Source of the DNA: Desulfatibacillaceae bacterium
GTDB lineage: Bacteria; Desulfobacterota; Desulfobacteria; Desulfobacterales; Desulfatibacillaceae
Length of the DNA: 6,102 nucleotides
Direction of reading: 5' to 3'
Assembly (NCBI GenBank): GCA_030018745.1
Contig: JASEHB010000166.1
Location: 1 to 6,102 of the forward strand
The notes beneath the pieces are model-generated. The model saw only the letters and a list, made by a program, of their open reading frames with translations. It did not search any database and had not been told where the DNA came from. Made by a program: the position numbers and the translations under genes. Positions 1 to 5,815 of the stretch are shown piece after piece (the stretch's first letter is position 1; each line of letters starts with the position of its first letter).

Positions 1-975
1 TTTTTCACGGTTGTGATGGGCCTTATTTTAACGGCCCTGGCAGCCTTGGCGCTTCACGGCGTAGAAAACCGCTCCCGGCAAGAGATTTTCCACCACCTTG
101 CCAACTCCCAGGCGGATTTGATTGTACGGACTGTCACCAACCTGCGGGACCATCAACTGGGGGGGCTGGCCCGATTCTATGAGGGATCCGACATTGTTGA
201 CAGGGGGGAGTTTGCAGCCTTTGCAGGGCCATCTGTCTTGAAAGGCGGCCTATTGGCCCTGGCATGGATTGCCAGGGTTCCGGCAGACGAAGCCCAAACC
301 TTTGAGGCCAGGATACACAAAGAAGGCATAGAGGATTTTTTTATATGGCAGACAGGACCTGACAACCAAAGGGAGCAGGCAAGCGGAAGGGAATATCTGT
401 ACCCCGTGATGTTTGTGGAGCCGTTTGCGGGAAAAGAACGGCTGATTGGCTATGATGCAGGCTCGCATCCGGCCCGCCTGGAGGCAATCCAAATTGCCCG
501 CAAAACAGGGCTTGCCACATCCACAGGGCCGCTTGCCCTCACGCCGGAAGGGGAAGGCGAACAGGGTCTTCTGATTTTCCACCCTCTGGCAGATGAAAAT
601 CTTGGTTTTGTGATGGCTGTTTTAAGGCTGGATCTGCTGCTTGCATCATTCTGGTCCAGCGGAATGGGAGCTGATGCAGCCGTTGAAACCAAAATCCTTC
701 TCCTTGAGGCAGGTGAAGAATCAACAGGGCTTGCCGTATCCCCACCCAGAAACATTTTTAGGCAGGCAAATATTTTAGACAAAGAAAAATCATACGGGAA
801 AAATTTTGGCCTTGAGGTCATCTTTCCTCTTTTCGAGTTCGGAAAAACTTATGCCCTGTCCGCCTCTCCGGGCCGGGCCTTCTGGGAGGCCCACCCGCCG
901 CGCGCCGGGCTGATAACCGCTGTGCTTGGCTTTTTTGTGACAATGCTCCTGGCGACTCTTGTCCATTTTCTGGTG
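1..975 (+). other. Domain: TM1 - periplasmic CHASE sensor - TM2
   Basis: This is the extracytoplasmic sensor part of the kinase. A hydrophobic run at the window start (to residue ~16) and a second one at residues ~299-321 (AGLITAVLGFFVTMLLATLV) bracket about 280 residues predicted to be periplasmic. Hallmarks of the CHASE family are visible: LARFYEGSD near residues 52-60, ALAWIARVP at 82-90, YPVMFVEP at 130-137, GYD at 146-148 with a P-x-R pair shortly after, then an ARKTG segment at 162-166 and a GLLIFHPL strand at 185-192. CHASE domains bind small molecules such as cytokinins in plant receptors. Bacterial ligands are mostly unknown, and nothing here identifies this one. Confidence 0.9.
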
Positions 976-3900
976 TGCCGGAGGGTGGACCTGGAAATGC
1001 AGGTGGAGGAGCGCTCCAAGGAGCTTTCCCAAAGCGAGGAAAACCTGCGGGCCACCCTGGACTCCATTGGGGATGGGGTTATTGCAACAGATATAAACGG
1101 CCGGGTGACACGCATGAACCCTGTTGCCCGGAAGCTGACGGCCTGGACCCTGAAGGAGGCCCTGGGCAAGCCCTTGGAGCAGGTTTTTGTCATCATCCAC
1201 AGCCAGACCCGCAAGCAGGCCTTCAACCCTGTAAGGCATGTTCTTAAAACCGGCCAGGTTCTTGAGCTTGCCAATCACACGGCGCTGATTGCCCGTGATG
1301 GAGCCGAGCGCCAGATAGCCGACAGCGCAGCCCCCATCCGAGATGCCTCCGGTGCAGTAATCGGGGCTGTTCTGGTTTTCAGGGATATAACCAAAGAGTA
1401 CGATGCCCGCCAGCAGATAAAAACCGCCAACGCAAGATTCCGCCAGCTTGCAAAGCAGAACCGGGCAATCACCTGGGAAGTTGATGCAACAGGCCTTTAC
1501 ACCTATGTAAGCGGCGTGATCACGGATGTGTTGGGCTACACACCCCAGGAAGTGGTCAACAAAATGCATTTCTACGACCTGCACCCCCAGCAGGGGCGTG
1601 AGGAATTCATAAAGGAGTCCTTTGATGTTTTTGAGCGCAAGGAGCCTTTCCTTGATATTGAAAACCCCGTGCAGAGCAAGGACGGCCAGATATTGTGGGT
1701 TTCCACAAACGGCATACCAAAAATAGGCGCAGACGGCTCTTTGCTTGGATACCAGGGTACGGACACGGACATAACAGCCCGCAAGCTGGCTGAAAAGGCC
1801 CTTGTCAAAAGCGAGCAGCGCCTTGCCCTTGCCACCCGCGGAACAGGCATAGGCATATGGGATTACCGCATCCAGGAGGATAACCTGGATTGGGATGAGC
1901 GGATGTTCGAGCTTTTCGGCGTTTTGCGCAAAGACTTTGGAGGCAAATTCGAGGACTGGGCCCGTTGCGTTGTTCCCGAAGCCCTGCCAAAGACCCTTGC
2001 TGATTTTGAAAATGCCCTCAAAGGCGAAAAGGATTTTTCAATAGAGTTTCCCATTCAAATGCCTGACAGCTCCGTTAAATGGCTGGCAGGAGCCGCCTTT
2101 GTAACCCGCGACAGCCAGGGGAAGCCTGTGCGGGTGGTGGGCGTAAACTACGACATAACAGAGCGCAAGCAGGTCCAGATAGCCTTAAAGGAAAGCGAAG
2201 TGCGGCTGCGGGCCATAACGGATTCCGCCCAGGATGCCATACTGATGATGGACTGGCAGGGGCTTGTATCCTATTGGAATCCGGCGGCCCAGAGGATATT
2301 CGGATATGCGCCCGAAGAAGCCCTGGGCCGCGACCTGCACGATTTTATCGCACCGGCCCGCTACCGGGAGGCATATCAAAGGGCCTTTCCCCATTTCGCC
2401 CTGACCGGCAAGGGGGATGCGGTGGGCAAAACCCTTGAACTGGAAGCCATGCACAAGGACGGCACAGAAGTTTTTGTGGAGCTTTCCCTCTCTGCAATTC
2501 ACTTGCAGGGCAAGTGGCACGCTGTTGGCATAATGCGCGACATTGGCGCCCGCAAAAAAGCCGAGGAGGAGCTTCTTTTGCAAACCAGCCTGCAAAAGAT
2601 GCTCATGGAGATTTCGTCAATCTACATAAGCCTGCCGCTCAACATGGTGGATGCTGAAATTGAAACCTCAATGGGCCAGCTTGGCCGGTTTGTAGGCGCT
2701 GACCGGGTTTCCCTTTTTGATTATGATTTTGAAAAACAAATCTGCACAAACACCCATGAATGGTGCGAAGACGGCGTTGAGCCGAAAATTGACGAGCTTG
2801 GCGCAATCCCCTTTGGCAAAATCATCGAGCTGGTGGAAACCCACAAAGACGGCCATACCGTGTATGTGGGGGACAGTTTTGCCCTGCCGCCGGAAAGCGG
2901 CATAAGGACGATAATGGACATGCAGGATCTTAAAAGCATTATCGCCATGCCCATGATGGACGGGGAAAATTGCATGGGCTTTGCCAGCTTTGACTTTGTG
3001 TTTGACCGCTGCCAGTATTCCGAGGCCCAGCAGCGGCTGCTTTCCGTGTTCGCCCAAATGCTTGTCAATGTTCGCAAGCGCCGGGAAATGGAGGCTCAAA
3101 TTCAGAAAAGCCGCGCCCAGGCCGAAGCTGCCAGCGCAGCCAAGAGCCAGTTTCTGGCCAACATGAGCCACGAAATACGAACGCCCATGAACGGCGTCAT
3201 CGGAATGGCGGGCCTGCTTCTGGACACAGAACTCTCCGATGAGCAGCTTCGCTATGCCCAGATTGTACGCGACAGCGCGGAATCCCTTTTGAATGTCATC
3301 AACGATATTCTGGATTTCTCGAAGATAGAGGCAAAGAAGCTGGAACTTGAGGTGCTGGATTTTGACCTTTCCGGCCTGCTGGAGGACTTTGCCGCCTCAC
3401 TTGCCGTCCGCGCCCAGGAAAAAGGCCTGGAGTTTCTGTTGGGCATTGATCAGGATGTGCCGGTGCTGCTGCAAGGCGACCCCGGACGCCTGCGCCAGGT
3501 GCTGACCAACCTTGCGGGAAATGCCATCAAGTTCACCAGTCATGGCGAGGTGGTTATCAATGTTGCCATAGACCGGCAAGCCCCCCCTCAAAAAGATGAC
3601 GGCGATTTTGTCGCCCTGCGCTTTTCCATAAAGGATACGGGCATAGGCATACCCAGGGAAAAAGCGGCCCTTCTCTTTGACAAGTTCACCCAGGCGGATG
3701 CATCCACAACCCGCAAATACGGAGGCACCGGCCTGGGGCTGGCCATATCCAAGCAGCTTGTGGAGCTGATGGACGGGCGGATAGACATAGCTTCAACGCC
3801 CGGCAAAGGCTCGGAATTTTTCTTTACCGTGCGCCTTAAAAGGCAGCCCCAGGGGGCTGTTTCAAGCAGGCTGCCCCAGCCTGACCTCACCGGCCTTAAG

Positions 3901-5130
3901 GCCCTTGTTGTGGATGACAACTCCACCAGCCGCCAGATTCTTGTGCGGCACATGCTCTCGTGGGGCATTCAGCCCCATGAGGCCGGGGGCGGCTTTGCCG
4001 CGCTTTCGGCCCTCTATGAAGGCTTGGAGGAAAACAAGCCCTTCCGCCTTGTGCTCATTGATATGCAAATGCCAGGGATGGACGGCGAGACCCTGGGCAG
4101 GGTCATACAAGCGGACAAGCGTCTTGCCGGAACCAGCATGATACTGCTCACATCATTGGGCGCTGTCGGCGATGCAAAAAGGTTTACCAAGCTTGGCTTT
4201 TCAGGATACCTTACAAAGCCCATCCAGGCCCACGAACTTAAAAGCACAATCCTGCTGGCCCTGACCAAAAATGAAGGCATAAAACCATCCGGGCCACTTG
4301 CCACGCGCCACGCAACGCGCGAGGTCATGACCGGGGCGGCCCCAAGCAAGTTACGCATACTTTTGGCTGAAGACAACCTCACCAACCAGCAGGTTGCCCT
4401 GGGAATACTCAAAAAGCTGGGCTTTGGCGCAGATGCTGTCACGGATGGGCAGGAAGTCTTAGAAGCCTTGAAATCCGCGCCCTATGACCTTATTCTTATG
4501 GACTGCCAGATGCCGGTGATGGACGGCTATGAGACCTCGCGACGAATCCGGAATTCAGGCATGAATTTCAAGGATATTCCCATTATTGCCATGACCGCCC
4601 ATGCCATGGCCGGAGACAGGGAAAAATGCCTGGAAGCCGGAATGAACGACTACATCTCCAAGCCGGTTTCGCCCCAACTGCTTTTTGAGGCAATAGAAAA
4701 ATGGAGCAGGGGCAAGGAGAAAAACCCGCAAAAGGAAGCTGACGGGCCTCCGGCAGACATGGCAAATCCTGGCAAATCCTGGCCGCAGGTGTGGAACAAA
4801 AAAGCCATGATGGACATTCTGGTCAACGACAGGGTGCTTGCCAAATCCATTGTGGAAGTTTTTCTGGCGGATATTCCCCTTCAGATAAAGGCCCTTGGCG
4901 AATCGTTGAAAACAGGGAGTGCGTCCGGCGCCGAGCTGCGCGCCCACACCATAAAGGGCGCTGCCTCCAGCGTGGGAGCCAGCGCCCTGGAAGCCCTGGC
5001 CCTGAAAATGGAAAGGGCCGCCAAGGCCGGGGATATGGACACAACCTTAAAACTGATGGCTGATTTGACTGGCGCATTTGAAGAGCTGAAAAAAGCGATG
5101 GAAGAATCGCAAGGCTCAAAGAAAGCCTAA
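1..5130 (+). CDS. Giant CHASE/4xPAS/GAF hybrid sensor histidine kinase with two receivers and Hpt (5' end outside window)
   Basis: Membrane-anchored hybrid kinase that should autophosphorylate on histidine and run an internal His-Asp-His relay. The visible frame gives 1705 residues counted from a GTG at 13 (ATG at 16). Order: TM1 (up to ~16), periplasmic CHASE (~48-215), TM2 (~299-321), PAS1-4 (~343-849), GAF (~871-1022), HisKA with His1053, HATPase (~1155-1277), receivers at ~1296-1416 and ~1447-1564, Hpt with His1645. The frame is open to base 1, the codons before the GTG (FFTV) continue the hydrophobic TM1, and no ribosome binding site or basic N-terminal leader is visible. The true start is therefore probably upstream and the entry is 5'-partial. 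The overall plan resembles BarA/TorS-type hybrids but with far more sensory modules, so no symbol is given. The stop is TAA at 5128. The family call is very secure; the signal is unknown. Confidence 0.97.
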   Translation, partial: FFTVVMGLILTALAALALHGVENRSRQEIFHHLANSQADLIVRTVTNLRDHQLGGLARFYEGSDIVDRGEFAAFAGPSVLKGGLLALAWIARVPADEAQTFEARIHKEGIEDFFIWQTGPDNQREQASGREYLYPVMFVEPFAGKERLIGYDAGSHPARLEAIQIARKTGLATSTGPLALTPEGEGEQGLLIFHPLADENLGFVMAVLRLDLLLASFWSSGMGADAAVETKILLLEAGEESTGLAVSPPRNIFRQANILDKEKSYGKNFGLEVIFPLFEFGKTYALSASPGRAFWEAHPPRAGLITAVLGFFVTMLLATLVHFLVCRRVDLEMQVEERSKELSQSEENLRATLDSIGDGVIATDINGRVTRMNPVARKLTAWTLKEALGKPLEQVFVIIHSQTRKQAFNPVRHVLKTGQVLELANHTALIARDGAERQIADSAAPIRDASGAVIGAVLVFRDITKEYDARQQIKTANARFRQLAKQNRAITWEVDATGLYTYVSGVITDVLGYTPQEVVNKMHFYDLHPQQGREEFIKESFDVFERKEPFLDIENPVQSKDGQILWVSTNGIPKIGADGSLLGYQGTDTDITARKLAEKALVKSEQRLALATRGTGIGIWDYRIQEDNLDWDERMFELFGVLRKDFGGKFEDWARCVVPEALPKTLADFENALKGEKDFSIEFPIQMPDSSVKWLAGAAFVTRDSQGKPVRVVGVNYDITERKQVQIALKESEVRLRAITDSAQDAILMMDWQGLVSYWNPAAQRIFGYAPEEALGRDLHDFIAPARYREAYQRAFPHFALTGKGDAVGKTLELEAMHKDGTEVFVELSLSAIHLQGKWHAVGIMRDIGARKKAEEELLLQTSLQKMLMEISSIYISLPLNMVDAEIETSMGQLGRFVGADRVSLFDYDFEKQICTNTHEWCEDGVEPKIDELGAIPFGKIIELVETHKDGHTVYVGDSFALPPESGIRTIMDMQDLKSIIAMPMMDGENCMGFASFDFVFDRCQYSEAQQRLLSVFAQMLVNVRKRREMEAQIQKSRAQAEAASAAKSQFLANMSHEIRTPMNGVIGMAGLLLDTELSDEQLRYAQIVRDSAESLLNVINDILDFSKIEAKKLELEVLDFDLSGLLEDFAASLAVRAQEKGLEFLLGIDQDVPVLLQGDPGRLRQVLTNLAGNAIKFTSHGEVVINVAIDRQAPPQKDDGDFVALRFSIKDTGIGIPREKAALLFDKFTQADASTTRKYGGTGLGLAISKQLVELMDGRIDIASTPGKGSEFFFTVRLKRQPQGAVSSRLPQPDLTGLKALVVDDNSTSRQILVRHMLSWGIQPHEAGGGFAALSALYEGLEENKPFRLVLIDMQMPGMDGETLGRVIQADKRLAGTSMILLTSLGAVGDAKRFTKLGFSGYLTKPIQAHELKSTILLALTKNEGIKPSGPLATRHATREVMTGAAPSKLRILLAEDNLTNQQVALGILKKLGFGADAVTDGQEVLEALKSAPYDLILMDCQMPVMDGYETSRRIRNSGMNFKDIPIIAMTAHAMAGDREKCLEAGMNDYISKPVSPQLLFEAIEKWSRGKEKNPQKEADGPPADMANPGKSWPQVWNKKAMMDILVNDRVLAKSIVEVFLADIPLQIKALGESLKTGSASGAELRAHTIKGAASSVGASALEALALKMERAAKAGDMDTTLKLMADLTGAFEELKKAMEESQGSKKA
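1033..2559 (+). other. Domain array: four tandem PAS domains
   Basis: Four PAS/PAC units follow TM2 and a short charged coiled-coil-like linker (residues ~325-345). PAS1 (~343-466) begins LRATLDSIGDGVIATD and ends VLVFRDITKE. Its NPVRHVLKTGQV and ALIARDGAERQI segments match the PAS type often found in GGDEF/EAL proteins. PAS2 (~475-595) ends GTDTDITARK, PAS3 (~597-721) ends GVNYDITERK, and PAS4 (~729-849) ends IMRDIGARKK. PAS4 has the classic YWNPAAQRIFGY core. The terminal D-I-T/G-x-R-K motifs mark each PAC end and the start of a signalling helix. The four units differ clearly in sequence, so they are not recent duplications. I cannot assign cofactors: no haem- or flavin-specific signature such as the LOV Cys motif is evident. 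Confidence 0.92.
2581..3078 (+). other. Domain: GAF sensor between PAS4 and the kinase core
   Basis: Residues ~857-1022 begin with an amphipathic helix (LQKMLMEISSIYISLP). They continue as a GAF fold with the typical strands FVGADRVSLFDYD (~893-905) and a THEWCEDGVEP segment, then LKSIIAMPMMDGENCMGFAS (~974-993) and the closing helix YSEAQQRLLSVFAQML. The THEWC...GVEP signature recurs in GAF domains of hybrid kinases and GGDEF proteins. The ligand is unknown. The phytochrome-type bilin cysteine context is not present, so I do not call a photoreceptor. A basic coiled-coil stretch (RKRREMEAQIQKSRAQAEAA) connects it to HisKA. Confidence 0.85.
3121..3843 (+). other. Domain: HisKA dimerisation/phosphoacceptor plus HATPase catalytic core
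   Basis: The H-box FLANMSHEIRTPMNGVIG gives the phosphoacceptor His1053 (codon CAC at 3169-3171), followed by the Glu-Ile-Arg-Thr-Pro signature of HisKA kinases. The ATP-binding domain shows a complete set of boxes: the N-box LRQVLTNLAGNAIKFT (~1160-1175), G1 KDTGIGIP (1207-1214), the F-box LFDKFTQAD (1221-1229) and G2 GGTGLGLAI (1237-1245). The final strand is GSEFFFTVRL. All catalytic elements look intact, so this should be an active kinase. Confidence 0.96.
3898..4260 (+). other. Domain: first receiver (REC1), apparently intact
   Basis: Residues ~1296-1416. The acidic pair Asp1301/Asp1302 lies in ALVVDDNS, the phosphoacceptor is Asp1350 in VLIDMQMPGMDG, the switch Thr1380 is in ILLTSLG, and Lys1402 is in GYLTKPI. 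Every residue needed for phosphorylation is present. In many tandem-receiver kinases one copy has lost key residues; this one has not. Thus either receiver could take phosphate from His1053. Confidence 0.93.
4351..4704 (+). other. Domain: second receiver (REC2)
   Basis: Residues ~1447-1564. The acidic site is Glu1453/Asp1454 in ILLAEDNLTNQQVA, the phosphoacceptor is Asp1497 in LILMDCQMPVMDGYE, the switch Thr1528 is in IIAMTAHAM, and Lys1550 is in DYISKPV. This is the canonical BarA/RpfC-type receiver and the best candidate to exchange phosphate with the downstream Hpt domain. The link to REC1 is about 30 residues, rich in small and polar residues. Confidence 0.95.
4760..4783 (+). repeat. Perfect 10-bp tandem repeat (2.4 copies) in the REC2-Hpt linker
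   Basis: The unit TGGCAAATCC occurs twice directly in tandem and is followed by a partial third copy (TGGC). It lies in the low-complexity linker between the second receiver and the Hpt domain (about residues 1583-1591). Because 10 is not a multiple of 3, loss or gain of one unit would shift the frame before the Hpt domain. The repeat is short, so it may be chance. Confidence 0.85.
4801..5100 (+). other. Domain: C-terminal Hpt histidine phosphotransfer domain
   Basis: Residues ~1597-1696 form an all-helical Hpt domain. The motif AHTIKGAASSVGA (1644-1656) carries the phosphoacceptor His1645 and the following Lys-Gly typical of BarA/ArcB-type Hpt domains. Upstream is the expected helix ending VEVFLADIPLQIKALGESL; downstream is the helix ALEALALKMERAAKAGD. 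It should accept phosphate from a receiver in the same protein and pass it to a separate response regulator, plausibly the one encoded immediately downstream. Confidence 0.93.
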
Positions 5131-5145
5131 AAGCCGCCGTGCGCA

Positions 5146-5174
5146 GCAAAACGAGGTTTGCCACAAAAGGTGGC
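5146..5174 (+). other. Two small overlapping inverted repeats between the kinase and regulator genes
   Basis: The 61-base gap holds GCCAC-AAAAG-GTGGC at 5160-5174, a perfect 5-bp stem with a 5-base loop. Just before it is GCAAAAC-GAG-GTTTGC at 5146-5161, a 6-bp stem with one bulged A. They share bases 5160-5161, so both cannot form fully at once. No T-tract follows, so neither is an intrinsic terminator. They sit 8 bases before the Shine-Dalgarno of the next gene and might affect its translation or mRNA processing, but the stems are weak and could be incidental. Confidence 0.4.
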
Positions 5175-5181
5175 CAGTAGC

Positions 5182-5186
5182 GAGGG
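5182..5186 (+). promoter_or_regulatory. Shine-Dalgarno for the response regulator gene
   Basis: GAGGG lies 5 bases before the ATG at 5192. This supports that start over any alternative, and the protein then begins directly with the first receiver strand (MRIFIAEDD). Confidence 0.75.
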
Positions 5187-5191
5187 TTAAA

Positions 5192-5800
5192 ATGAGAATC
5201 TTTATTGCCGAAGATGATTCCACATCCCGCAGCATTCTGGCGGCTGTTTTACAAAAACAGGGCCACGAGGTCACCACCGCAAGTGACGGAATTCAGGCTC
5301 TTGAGGTTCTTGAGGGGCAAGATGCCCCGCTCATGGTCATACTGGACTGGGTGATGCCCTTTATAAGCGGTGTGGAGCTTTGCCGAATCATCCGGGCAAA
5401 AAAAACAAACCAGCCGCCCTACATAATTCTGCTCTCCGGCAAAAACGAGAAGGCAGATATTGCAGAGGGTCTTTCCTCCGGGGCGGATGACTACCTGACC
5501 AAGCCATTTGACCCCATTGAATTAAGCGCAAGGGTTGAGGTGGGCCAGCGCATCCTGAACCTGCAGGCAGAGTTGGCTTTGAAGATAAAACAGCTTGAGC
5601 AGGCCCTTCTGGAGGTCAAAACCCTGCGCGGCATTCTGCCAATATGCTCATTCTGCAAGCAGATAAGGGATGACAAGGGCGCGTGGAGCCAGTTGGAGTC
5701 CTACATCAGCAAGCATTCGGACGCCTTCTTCAGCCACAGCATCTGTCCAAAATGCATGTCGGAACAATTTCCGGATATCAAGCCGGGCAAGGGCGGATAA
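5192..5800 (+). CDS. Response regulator: receiver plus coiled-coil linker plus CxxC...CxxC tail
   Basis: A 202-residue soluble regulator and probable phosphate acceptor of the upstream kinase's Hpt domain. The receiver (~1-120) has the acidic site Asp8/Asp9, phosphoacceptor Asp52 in VILDWVMP, switch Ser82 and Lys104 in DDYLTKPFDP. An extended helix (~112-146; VGQRILNLQAELALKIKQLE) resembles the dimerising linker of REC-GGDEF regulators. In place of an enzyme domain there is a ~50-residue tail starting TLRGILPICSFCKQIRDD, with Cys152/Cys155 and, 29 residues later, Cys185/Cys188 in FSHSICPKC. The spacing suggests a zinc-binding module. I recognise this tail as recurring at the C-termini of PAS and receiver proteins of environmental bacteria, but know no proven function. 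There is no DNA-binding domain. The length is typical and nothing appears truncated. The receiver call is certain; metal binding and partner choice are inferred. Confidence 0.95.
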   Translation: MRIFIAEDDSTSRSILAAVLQKQGHEVTTASDGIQALEVLEGQDAPLMVILDWVMPFISGVELCRIIRAKKTNQPPYIILLSGKNEKADIAEGLSSGADDYLTKPFDPIELSARVEVGQRILNLQAELALKIKQLEQALLEVKTLRGILPICSFCKQIRDDKGAWSQLESYISKHSDAFFSHSICPKCMSEQFPDIKPGKGG

Positions 5801-5815
5801 GTCCGCGATAAGACC

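Noticed and set aside
790..1584. Antisense open frame of 264 codons inside the kinase gene
   Set aside because: It lies fully opposite the strongly conserved TM2, PAS1 and PAS2 coding region. Its product has no recognisable domain and an odd, cysteine- and glycine-rich composition. Long antisense frames are common opposite GC-rich genes.
1846..1857. Short duplicated GGCATAGGCATA stretch (a near copy occurs near 3640-3651)
   Set aside because: Both copies encode Gly-Ile-Gly-Ile segments of unrelated domains (PAS3 and the G1 box) with the same preferred codons, so this is coding coincidence rather than a repeat element.
2668..3171. Antisense open frame of 167 codons opposite the GAF domain
   Set aside because: The sense strand here encodes a clear GAF domain and the H-box. 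The antisense product is histidine- and alanine-rich without any family pattern, consistent with a shadow frame.
5160..5174. Intrinsic terminator after the kinase gene
   Set aside because: The 5-bp stem has no following T-run and is close to a good Shine-Dalgarno, so it does not look like a terminator.
5131..5191. Possible cyclic-di-GMP (GEMM-like) riboswitch, prompted by GCAAAAC...GGCCAGTAGCGAGGGTTA
   Set aside because: The gap is only 61 bases, the conserved GACGCAAAGCC-type core is missing and the two-helix junction cannot be drawn. The resemblance is limited to a few bases.
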